Source of the DNA: Candidatus Marinamargulisbacteria bacterium SCGC AAA071-K20
Lineage (GTDB): Bacteria; Margulisbacteria; Marinamargulisbacteria; GCA-2716485; AAA071-K20
Assembly: GCA_003265975.1 (NCBI GenBank)
Contig: QFBU01000009.1
Coordinates: 1 to 30,081 of the forward strand
Direction: 5' to 3'
Length of the DNA stretch: 30,081 bases
Shown here: piece after piece, positions 18,518 to 25,372 of the stretch
How the letters are laid out: the number at the start of each line of letters is the position of its first letter
Position numbering within the stretch: position 1 is the stretch's first letter
Made by a program: the position numbers and the translations under genes
The notes under the pieces: model-generated
Seen by the model: only the letters and a program-made list of their open reading frames with translations
Told to the model about the DNA's origin: nothing
The model's database searches: none

Positions 18518-19564
18518 ATGGCCGGATATGCCCTTGGAAATCGTGAAAATGAAGAGCAAGAAATTGATATACTCGCTGAAAATAGTGAAGATACTTTTAG
18601 CTTTTCAAAATCTGTTAATATAAATCTCTTCGACTATTTTAATAATCGTGAAAAGTTTGTTGTTCCCTATTCTACTATAAGAAAAGTTAAAAGTGCACGT
18701 TTACAAGGTGCTAGAGAAGTTATTTATACAGCTACGCGACGACCTGATCAATTTCCTCATATTAAATCTTTATTGGAACTTTGGGGCTTTGGCTCATATA
18801 TAGAATATCTTTATACCGTTGCAGAATTAGGTTTTCTTGAAGGCTTAATCCCTGTATTGGATGTTGGTTTTATAACTCCTGATGAAATGAGATCTATCTC
18901 AGAAATTTCTGCATTATTGAAAATCCCCCTAGAATCTATGCACGATTACCAATTGATTAGTGCAAGAATGGTAAAAGGCCCACAGCAGGTACTGTATCGT
19001 AAAAAAAATATAGAATGGGCTGGTAAATTAAAACTACCAACTATAACAAGTGTTTTAATCGGATCCAGTTTGTCTGATGTACGACGTAAAACACAATTTG
19101 AATATATTTCAAAAATACATGAAAAATATGGAACCATTCATGAAGTCGCTTTAGAAACATTTAGTTCGGATGTCCCTATTAAAGGAATCAAAGGCTCAAT
19201 ACCTACTAAAGAAACGATTATTAATGCTATTAAATTGGCTAAGTCAATTCTTCCACCAGAAATTTTGTTAACAATCAATGTTGAAAATAATGCTGAGCAT
19301 ATTACAGACTTTATTAAAGCTGGTATAAATGACTTAGGCACTATTGGAATAGATTTTGAAAGCAAAAATTCTGAAGGTGTAACTTTCGAAGCTCTTAATG
19401 ATAAAATCTCCAAATCTGGAAAAATATTACATCAACGCTTTCCTTTATCTAAACAATTTGTTAAAGATGAAAAATATTCTAAAAAATTAGGTCAGGTTTT
19501 TGATTCATACAGATATAAAATCAAAAAAGAACAACAAGAAAAGGTAAAAGAATCTAAAGCATGA
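18518..19564 (+). CDS. CofG-like radical SAM homologue lacking all cysteines
   Basis: Long stretches follow CofG, the radical SAM subunit of deazaflavin (F420/FO) synthase: ARLQGAREVIYTATRRPDQ against CofG GCKEALFTLGxxPE; LLELWGFGSYIEYLYTVAEL; EGLIPVLDVGFITPDEM against GLLPHTNxGxLSxEEM; PLESM; EWAGKLKLPTITSVLIG; ISKIHEKYGTIHEVALETF against LHEKYGHIQEVIIQNF; a C-terminal GINDLGTIG against GADDWGGVS; and QRFPLSKQFV. The Fe-S loop CxxxCxxC of radical SAM enzymes is missing, replaced by NLFDYFNNREKFVVP, and the 348-residue protein contains no Cys at all. It cannot bind the usual cluster, so a non-catalytic (structural or binding) role is likely. The start ATG at 18518 follows AAGAAGGGA; an upstream ATG at 18458 lies inside the rRNA terminator. 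It heads the flagellar operon and overlaps the next gene by ATGA. Confidence 0.75.
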   Translation: MAGYALGNRENEEQEIDILAENSEDTFSFSKSVNINLFDYFNNREKFVVPYSTIRKVKSARLQGAREVIYTATRRPDQFPHIKSLLELWGFGSYIEYLYTVAELGFLEGLIPVLDVGFITPDEMRSISEISALLKIPLESMHDYQLISARMVKGPQQVLYRKKNIEWAGKLKLPTITSVLIGSSLSDVRRKTQFEYISKIHEKYGTIHEVALETFSSDVPIKGIKGSIPTKETIINAIKLAKSILPPEILLTINVENNAEHITDFIKAGINDLGTIGIDFESKNSEGVTFEALNDKISKSGKILHQRFPLSKQFVKDEKYSKKLGQVFDSYRYKIKKEQQEKVKESKA

Positions 19565-20334
19565 GTTTTGTTAGCTCAAATGTAAATTCTCAACCAAGTA
19601 GTGATGTTAATCCCATATCTCTCAAACATTTAGACGCATTAATAGATATTTCATTTAATTCCGTTTCTAAAGATACTAAAGTTAATACGGATCTTGAATC
19701 TCGTTTTGTTAAAGTGGGTGGTCTTACTTATAAGTTTCTAGCGGCTGATCCTCTTGAAGGCTCAGATAAAGATGCTAAGGCCTTGAAAGATCAAATTACC
19801 AACCAATCATTTGAACAAGAGATGAAAGCTCGTTCAGCTGATCAACTAGATCCAAATGAACCTACTCCTAAGCCTACGGACCAGGATAAAGATTTTACTT
19901 TATATGCAGCTATAAACCATGGCTTAGTTATCAGACTTCTTCCACAAAACCCCCTTTTGTTTTTAGAAGATCTTAATGGTAATCTTCGTAATTTTATTAA
20001 AGATACTGTTGAGATTATTAGAAACTTAGATAAAAATGAATATCAATTCAAATTTGGTAAGATGGATTTAGAAGTACATATTAGGCATGATGAAAATAAA
20101 TTATTTGTTCAGTTAGTTAGAGGTAAAAACGGTGATATTCCGATGCTTACTGAAGAAGACCGGATCAATTTAATTAACCTTCTACAAAAAGATTACCCGG
20201 ATGAAGAAATTGAAGTTAATTTTGTTGAAGGCTTTCAAGAAACACTGTTTCAAAAAGATTCTGAAGAAGGAAACAGCAAACAAGAACAAGAGGAAACTAC
20301 TGAGTCTTTAGATGACGAGTTTTCTTTAGAATAA
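19561..20334 (+). CDS. Acidic hypothetical protein, possibly FliK-like
   Basis: The 257-residue protein is cytosolic by appearance (no signal, no membrane helix), with a Ser/Asp-rich N-terminal half, a Pro/Gln/Asp linker (about 80-115) and a folded C-terminal part (about 118-225): FTLYAAINHGLVIRLLP, FKFGKMDLEVHIRHDENKLF, and LTEEDRINLINLLQKDYPDE. The tail is Glu/Ser-rich. A strand pattern LEVHI...KLFVQLV followed by an amphipathic helix recalls the C-terminal domain of the hook-length control protein FliK and SctP relatives, which are placed in such operons. That is a weak structural analogy only. It overlaps its upstream neighbour by ATGA. I do not recognise it with confidence. Confidence 0.6.
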   Translation: MSFVSSNVNSQPSSDVNPISLKHLDALIDISFNSVSKDTKVNTDLESRFVKVGGLTYKFLAADPLEGSDKDAKALKDQITNQSFEQEMKARSADQLDPNEPTPKPTDQDKDFTLYAAINHGLVIRLLPQNPLLFLEDLNGNLRNFIKDTVEIIRNLDKNEYQFKFGKMDLEVHIRHDENKLFVQLVRGKNGDIPMLTEEDRINLINLLQKDYPDEEIEVNFVEGFQETLFQKDSEEGNSKQEQEETTESLDDEFSLE

Positions 20335-20363
20335 GATTGGTATTAATTTAGCCTGAAATAAGT

Positions 20364-20369
20364 TATAAT
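20364..20369 (+). promoter_or_regulatory. -10 box directly before the secreted-protein gene
   Basis: TATAAT lies exactly 6 nt before the ATG at 20376, matching the leaderless arrangement seen elsewhere in the window. There is no Shine-Dalgarno and no convincing -35. Confidence 0.45.
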
Positions 20370-20375
20370 AATTTG

Positions 20376-21041
20376 ATGATTATAAAGCTTCTTTTTCTTT
20401 TCCTTAGCTTATTTATATATACATCTTTAGTATTTTCCCAGGGCTTTAATATACCTCAACCTGTGTTTAATGCACCAAAAAATAATAGTTTTTCTCAACC
20501 TAAGCAACAACTCCAAAGTTTAAGTCACTTTATGAAATCTAAATATTTAGGAATAACAGTTGACTATATAGATAGAAACCAAAAAGTAAAATTAGATGAA
20601 GAATTTAATAAAGAACGTGGAGATGTGGTTGAAATTATTACAAATAAAGAGGGGCACTTCCTTCGTTTGGAAGATAAAATTAGATTGAAAATTGAATATC
20701 AAGTTGCCCAAAGTGGAGATCCTAGGTTTGTTAGTCAAATGCAGGGGACTGATGAACAGGCTTTACAACTTCAAGTATTGCAAACACAAGCTTTTATTAA
20801 TCAGTCTTTAGCCTCTATAGGAACGGACCGTGCGGCTGATGCAAGTAGTTCGTTAGTGTCAAATGCACAAGCTAATTCTGCACAATCACAAGCTCCTTCC
20901 TTTACTTCATCAGAGGAAATTATATATACTGATCTTAGAGATGGTCGCAAAAAGAAATCTGGAGCCATTGCAAATCTAGAAGGTGTGTTTTTAACGGATG
21001 GCTCGCCTGTAGTTTTTAAATTCGTGAGAGAGAAAAAATGA
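20376..21041 (+). CDS. Secreted protein of unknown function in the flagellar operon
   Basis: This protein of about 221 residues has a classical signal peptide (IIKLLFLFLSLFIYTSLVFS, then QGFN). The mature part has a Gln/Asn/Pro-rich start, a compact region (about 50-100, LGITVDYIDRNQKVKL, VVEIITNKEGHFLRL), a Gln/Ala/Ser-rich middle typical of a flexible linker, and a terminal strand-rich segment IYTDLRDGRKKKSGAIANLE, VFLTDGSPVVFKFV. I recognise no family. A TTG at 20373 could be an alternative start; ATG 20376 has TATAAT 6 nt upstream. It overlaps fliM by ATGA, so its expression is tied to the switch complex. A periplasmic role near the flagellar base is inferred. Confidence 0.6.
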   Translation: MIIKLLFLFLSLFIYTSLVFSQGFNIPQPVFNAPKNNSFSQPKQQLQSLSHFMKSKYLGITVDYIDRNQKVKLDEEFNKERGDVVEIITNKEGHFLRLEDKIRLKIEYQVAQSGDPRFVSQMQGTDEQALQLQVLQTQAFINQSLASIGTDRAADASSSLVSNAQANSAQSQAPSFTSSEEIIYTDLRDGRKKKSGAIANLEGVFLTDGSPVVFKFVREKK

Positions 21042-22795
21042 GTTCAAAAAGAAGCCAGTTTTTATATTCTAAAAGTTTGAAACTTGGACCAGCTATTGGT
21101 GATTGGACTAAGATTCATGAAGACCCTGATGCTGTAGACGAAGTGCAAGTGTCTGAAGTTAAAAATGTGAACTTTGATAGTTTAACTAGAGAAGATATGC
21201 GTTTTTTACATATGCTTCATTACAGGCTTGCTGAAAAAGTAGCTAAAAAACTATATCAAGACATGAATATTAAGATTGAATTACATACGATTCTTGCTAC
21301 ACAGTTGTCATATGGTGAATTTGTTAGCTCTCAAGATGAAAGAGTCGTTCAATCCAACTATGTTGTTAAACAGTTTGGTGATATTAATGTTATTTTTGAC
21401 TGGGATCTTGCTGATGTTATGGTAGATCGGTTAACAGGCGGTAAGGGAGAAGTATCTAGCACTGATCAATTTTCTGAACTTGAGGTTAGTGTTTTAGAGG
21501 CACAATTAGAGTCGCTTATTCCAATAGTTTCGAACGCTTGGGAAGGTGTTTTTTCCCCTGAAGATATGGATATTAACTTTTCTATTGGTGATTATATTGT
21601 GGATAAACGAAATTCACAGAGAGAAGCCTATGTTATATTTTCATTTCATTTGTATTATGGCAAAGGTGAATTGAAAAAAATAATTTGGGCTTACCCTAAT
21701 AGAACAATTAAACGTTTAATGGCACGACACAGAGCGCTGACTCAACCGCTAAAACCAACTATTAAATTATCTGAAAAAACGGTAAGTTCAATCAATATTC
21801 CTGTTCAAGTATCTTTAGGAAATGCCACGTTGACTATGCAAGAATTGCATAGCTTACAAGTTGGTGATGTGATTTCGTTAGATAAAAAATGTACTGATCT
21901 TTTAGAAATATCCTTAGGTGATAATTGTAAATTTATGGGGCAACCAGGCGTACACGATCATCACTTGGCTATGCAGGTAGTTTCCCAAGCCAATGCTGAT
22001 GATGACTCTGATGGTGAGTCTGTTGAACTTGCTAACGACGATGATCTTGATGAAACTTTTGAGCATATAGGTCCGAAAGTTGTTATTTCTCAAAAACCAC
22101 GTCCTCCTAAAACAACTGAAGCTGTTGAAGACGCCGTTGTTAATTTTGCAGGAGCAGCAGAAGAGACTGAAGAGTTAGAGATGAATTCAGTTATTCCAAA
22201 TGACTTAGACCCCAAAATTGAAGATGCTCTTCCAGAAATTGAGGAGGTGGTAGTTACTGAAACTTCAAATGAAATTTCAGAAGAAGAAAAAGAAGAAATT
22301 GCTGACTCTATAACTCACGATATTTCGGATACTGTTGACAATGATTTCGGGCAAGAACCTGAAAAAATCGTTTCTGATAATGATCTATTTGAAGATCCTT
22401 TACCGGTACAAACTTCAGAGAAAGCTGTTTCAGCTGAAGCGGCATTATTTGAAACTGATGCGGATGTTGAGCCTGCTGAGTCGATAGTTGAGTCTAATGA
22501 TGATAGTTTAGTTAGTTCACCACCCGAAGAAGCTACCGCATTTGAGGCAGACGTTGATGAATTTGATATAGACACTACCCCAAGTGAACCACCTAAAGCA
22601 GGTATACCTCCAGAAGACCTTGCAAAAGAAGCACCTGTTGCTGTTGTCGCTGAAGAAGTAACCCCTGAAGCAGATAAAGCCGAAGACACTCTTGATGAGC
22701 TTGGTGATGACCTAGAAGATATAGGAGATGATCTTGGTGATGACTTAGATTTTGATGAGGAGTTTTCCTGGGACGACCTCGACGAGTCTGAGTAA
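21038..22795 (+). CDS. fliM: Flagellar motor switch protein FliM with long acidic tail
   Basis: FliM is the middle C-ring protein joining FliG and FliN. The core is recognisable: LTREDMRFLHMLHYRLAEKV, a CheC-like domain with VDRLTGGKGEVS and FSELEVSVLEAQLESLIPIV, WEGVF, and a SpoA domain from about 253 to 315 (IPVQVSLGNATLTMQELHSL, QVGDVISLDKKC). Two things are unusual. The N-terminal CheY-P-binding peptide (LSQxEIDALL type) is absent; the protein starts SSKRSQFLYSKSLKLGPAIG. After about residue 330 there are about 255 extra residues dominated by Glu and Asp, ending DDLGDDLDFDEEFSWDDLDE, bringing the total to 585 against the usual 330. The gene starts within the stop of its upstream neighbour. 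Core identity is good; how it receives chemotaxis signals is open. Confidence 0.88.
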   Translation: MSSKRSQFLYSKSLKLGPAIGDWTKIHEDPDAVDEVQVSEVKNVNFDSLTREDMRFLHMLHYRLAEKVAKKLYQDMNIKIELHTILATQLSYGEFVSSQDERVVQSNYVVKQFGDINVIFDWDLADVMVDRLTGGKGEVSSTDQFSELEVSVLEAQLESLIPIVSNAWEGVFSPEDMDINFSIGDYIVDKRNSQREAYVIFSFHLYYGKGELKKIIWAYPNRTIKRLMARHRALTQPLKPTIKLSEKTVSSINIPVQVSLGNATLTMQELHSLQVGDVISLDKKCTDLLEISLGDNCKFMGQPGVHDHHLAMQVVSQANADDDSDGESVELANDDDLDETFEHIGPKVVISQKPRPPKTTEAVEDAVVNFAGAAEETEELEMNSVIPNDLDPKIEDALPEIEEVVVTETSNEISEEEKEEIADSITHDISDTVDNDFGQEPEKIVSDNDLFEDPLPVQTSEKAVSAEAALFETDADVEPAESIVESNDDSLVSSPPEEATAFEADVDEFDIDTTPSEPPKAGIPPEDLAKEAPVAVVAEEVTPEADKAEDTLDELGDDLEDIGDDLGDDLDFDEEFSWDDLDESE

Positions 22796-22802
22796 ACCTC
22801 AT

Positions 22803-22857
22803 AAAGCCCATTAGGCGTCTTGTTTTTTTAGGAATTAGTTTGGCCTTCGGGCTTTTT
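22803..22857 (+). terminator. Possible terminator or attenuator after fliM
   Basis: AAAGCCC (22803-22809) can pair with GGGCTTT (22849-22855), followed by a few T. A small GCC-TTCG-GGC hairpin competes for the same 3' arm. A TTTTTTT run lies between. It may separate fliM from parA or act as an attenuator; the pairing is modest. Confidence 0.35.
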
Positions 22858-22986
22858 GTTGATTAGGGTGGTGTTTTGTTTTATAAGTTAGGTTGCTCCT
22901 TTAGAGCATTATATTTTAAGGAAAATTTATTAGGTTTTTTTTATTCCTACCTAAGCGGTTTAATTTTAGGTATACTAGGTGGAGTT

Positions 22987-23742
22987 ATGAGACGGATTAG
23001 CATTATTAATTATAAGGGAGGGACTGGCAAGACATCTACGGTTGTGAATATGGCCCATGGTATGGCCCTTCAAGGACTGAAAGTGTTGATTGTCGACACG
23101 GATCCTCAAGGTTCTGCTAGCCACCACCTTGGTATTCGTACATCTGTTACTCTTTATGATCTCCTTATTAAAGGATTAGATCCTGAAGACTGTATAGTTT
23201 CTGCTCGAGAAAACTTAGATATTATTTGTGCCAATGAACACTTGTTTCCTGCAGAAATGAAATTAACAACAGAAGCTGATAGAGAGTATGTTTTGTCTGA
23301 TCGACTTGAATCTTTAGAAGGATACGATGTTGTTCTTTTAGACTGTGCACCTTCTATGAACCTACTTAATCAAAATGCTTTAATTTATTCAGACGAGATT
23401 TTACTTCCTGTGTCAATGGAGTATTTATCCCTCATTGGAGTAAAACAACTATTGAAGAATATCAAGATCATTAATAAACTGTTTGATAAAGAAATAAAAA
23501 TTACTAAGGTCATACCAACTTTTTTTGATAAAAGGAATAAAAAATCAAAAGACATATTGGACAGTTTGAATCGTGTTTTTCCAGGCAACATATCAATGCC
23601 TATAAGAAGTTGCGTTTCACTCTCAGAGGCTCCCGGGGTCAAGAAAACTATTTTCGAATATGACCCCAATTCAAAAGCTTCTGAAGATTATTTAGAACTA
23701 ATAAAGGAGGTGCTTTCAAGTGGCAAAGAAAAAAGACTTTGA
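22987..23742 (+). CDS. parA: ParA/Soj-type partition ATPase
   Basis: This 251-residue deviant-Walker ATPase of the ParA/Soj class has the P-loop NYKGGTGKTSTVVNMA at about 8-23 with the signature Lys (KGGTGKT), then VLIVDTDPQGSASHHLGI, Walker B YDVVLLDCAPSMNLLNQNAL, LLPVSMEYLSLIGVKQLL, a later VIPTFFDKRNKKSKDIL, and SLSEAPGVKKTIFEYDP near the C-terminus. Such proteins bind DNA non-specifically as ATP dimers and position cargo. The motif set is Soj-like rather than FlhG-like. I chose ATG 22987, which has AGGTGGAG just before it; an in-frame ATG at 22876 adds an unrelated hydrophobic leader. TATACT (22971-22976) may be a -10. It sits between fliM and fliN, overlapping fliN by 23 nt, with no parB visible. 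Confidence 0.9.
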   Translation: MRRISIINYKGGTGKTSTVVNMAHGMALQGLKVLIVDTDPQGSASHHLGIRTSVTLYDLLIKGLDPEDCIVSARENLDIICANEHLFPAEMKLTTEADREYVLSDRLESLEGYDVVLLDCAPSMNLLNQNALIYSDEILLPVSMEYLSLIGVKQLLKNIKIINKLFDKEIKITKVIPTFFDKRNKKSKDILDSLNRVFPGNISMPIRSCVSLSEAPGVKKTIFEYDPNSKASEDYLELIKEVLSSGKEKRL

Positions 23743-24349
23743 TGATCCGTTAGCTGATATTGATCCGATTATGGAGGAAGCGTTCTCGGTAAATGAGGAC
23801 AGCAAAAACGAAAGCGCCAAACCAAAAAAAAGAAGAGGTCGCCCAAAGAAGAAGGTTGAAGAGCTTGTTATTGAAGAGACAGAACCCGGACAAGACTTCG
23901 TTTCTGATATGGACGAAGAAAATGATTTAATGTCTTCTGACGTTACTGAATCTGAAGATGTAGAATTCCCTTCGATTGAGACAGAAGACTCAGAAGGTGC
24001 TACCGATATTTATAGCGAAGACCTAACCCAAAAACCAATTATTCCTGAACCATTAATTTCTGGTGTTCAATTTCCTGATATAGAAATGGAGCAATCCGAA
24101 GATAAAATGAATTCTGGCATTTTTAGTAATATACCTGTAGATGTTGCCGTGGAATTGGGCCGCTCGCATGTGTCTTTAAAAGAAGTATTTGAATTGACTG
24201 AAGGTTCTATTATTGAATTAGAACGTTTAGTAGGAGAACCTTTAGATTTAGTTGTTAACGGACAAGTTGTTGCTCAAGGCGAAGTAGTCGCTATTGATAA
24301 TAATTATGGGCTTCGTGTCACTAATGTAATTTCTTCTGTGAAGCGGTAG
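23720..24349 (+). CDS. fliN: Flagellar motor switch protein FliN with N-terminal extension
   Basis: The C-terminal SpoA domain (about 137-205) is typical FliN: SNIPVDVAVELGRSHVSLKE, LTEGSIIELERLVGEPLDLV, NGQVVAQGEVVAIDNNYGLR. It forms the lower C-ring and docks export cargo through FliH. Before it are about 135 residues, mostly Asp/Glu/Ser, containing AKPKKRRGRPKKKVEE (about 34-49), whose RGRP core flanked by Lys/Arg is the AT-hook pattern that binds the minor groove of AT-rich DNA. Family members are usually 100-150 residues; this is 209. Start is GTG at 23720 with a strong AAGGAGG 9 nt upstream, inside the parA gene. The SpoA call is firm; DNA binding is inference. Confidence 0.9.
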   Translation: MAKKKDFDDPLADIDPIMEEAFSVNEDSKNESAKPKKRRGRPKKKVEELVIEETEPGQDFVSDMDEENDLMSSDVTESEDVEFPSIETEDSEGATDIYSEDLTQKPIIPEPLISGVQFPDIEMEQSEDKMNSGIFSNIPVDVAVELGRSHVSLKEVFELTEGSIIELERLVGEPLDLVVNGQVVAQGEVVAIDNNYGLRVTNVISSVKR

Positions 24350-24353
24350 GCAT

Positions 24354-24602
24354 ATGCCTGTCTCCTATTATATTCAAGTCATTTTGTCTTTATGTATTTT
24401 AGGCGCAATTTTGTATGGTGTTCTTAAATTTAGTAAGAAGATACAAAAAGTTAAATATACAGGTGAAATTGAAATTATAGATAGACGCGTAATAGATAAT
24501 GGGGTTGCCCTTGTTATGGTTGAAGTAAGGGAAAAAAACTTCCTTATTAGTGTAGCAGGGCAAACTATTCAGGTACTTGATTCTTATGAAAAAACTACTT
24601 AA
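24354..24602 (+). CDS. fliO: Flagellar export protein FliO
   Basis: The 82-residue protein has one N-terminal transmembrane helix (about 6-25, YYIQVILSLCILGAILYGVL) followed by a small cytosolic domain with the FliO pattern GEIEIIDRRVIDNGVALVMV, VREKNFLISVAGQTIQVL. FliO assists assembly of the FliP ring. It is short but complete for the compact form. It lies 4 nt after fliN and its end overlaps the start of fliP by 17 nt. Confidence 0.82.
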   Translation: MPVSYYIQVILSLCILGAILYGVLKFSKKIQKVKYTGEIEIIDRRVIDNGVALVMVEVREKNFLISVAGQTIQVLDSYEKTT

Positions 24603-25350
24603 TTTTTTTAATAAAAGAAGATGCATTAAGCTACTGTTTGTTGCTTCTTTTTTATATCCCACCATCATGCTTGCTCAAGACACAGGCGTTACTTTTGATA
24701 TTGATAACTTTTTAGATCCGGGTGGATTTACTTCATCTATTAATATCTTACTGGCAATGTCTGTTGTGACATTGATTCCGTTTATTCTGATTTCTACAAC
24801 TTGTTTTTTGCGTATAGTTATTGTTTTGAGCATGGTTCGTCAGGCATTAGCTACTCAACAAGCTCCGCCTAATATGATTTTGATTGCACTAGCCACCTTT
24901 ATGACAATTTTTGTAATGACTCCTACTTTTCAGAAGGTTATTGATACGGCAGTTACGCCTTACAATGAAGGAACAATTACACAAAAACAAGCCTATAATT
25001 TAGCTTTTCAACCGTTTAGACACTTCATGCTTAAATTTACTCGAGAAAAAGATTTGGCATTATTTTTAGAGTTTTCTAAGATTAAAGTAACTCAAAATTT
25101 AGAGGAAGTTCCAATTTATGTAATTATCCCTGCATTTATAATTTCTGAATTGAAAGCGGCCTTTCAAATTGGGTTTTTATTATTTATTCCTTTTATCGTA
25201 ATTGACCTTATTATATCTAATATTTTACTTTCTTTAGGTATGTTTATGTTGTCTCCAGCCATGATAAGTTTGCCATTCAAAATACTTTTGTTTGTATTGA
25301 CTGATGGCTGGAATCTTATTATTCGTGGGCTTCTAATTAGTTTTAGTTAG
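24586..25350 (+). CDS. fliP: Flagellar type III export gate protein FliP
   Basis: FliP forms the pentameric core of the export gate. The 254-residue protein starts with a cleavable signal peptide (LLFVASFLYPTIMLA then QDTG), as is typical, followed by four hydrophobic segments: LLAMSVVTLIPFILISTTCF with the conserved RIVIVLSMVRQALATQQAPP, MILIALATFMTIFVM, TPTFQKVIDTAVTPY, and the C-terminal PAFIISELKAAFQIGF, LFIPFIVIDLIISNILLSLG and MFMLSPAMISLPFKILLFVL, then DGWNLIIRGL. All family hallmarks are intact. I use ATG 24586; a TTG nine bases upstream is an alternative. Confidence 0.97.
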   Translation: MKKLLNFFNKRRCIKLLFVASFLYPTIMLAQDTGVTFDIDNFLDPGGFTSSINILLAMSVVTLIPFILISTTCFLRIVIVLSMVRQALATQQAPPNMILIALATFMTIFVMTPTFQKVIDTAVTPYNEGTITQKQAYNLAFQPFRHFMLKFTREKDLALFLEFSKIKVTQNLEEVPIYVIIPAFIISELKAAFQIGFLLFIPFIVIDLIISNILLSLGMFMLSPAMISLPFKILLFVLTDGWNLIIRGLLISFS

Positions 25351-25372
25351 ATTGATCTATATCATTTAAAGT

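Noticed and set aside
22315..22811. Minus-strand Ser/Ala-rich and Gln/Leu-rich frames
   Set aside because: They are shadows of the Glu/Asp-rich FliM tail; low-complexity coding DNA leaves the other strand open.
22876..22986. Upstream ATG extending ParA by 37 residues
   Set aside because: The extension has no family similarity, and ATG 22987 has a clear AGGTGGAG and begins right at the conserved N-terminus.
22987..23742. FlhG (flagellar number control) as identity of the ParA-like gene
   Set aside because: The P-loop region NYKGGTGKTSTVVNMA and DTDPQGSASHHLG are Soj-type; FlhG has the MinD-like SGKGGVGKS pattern.
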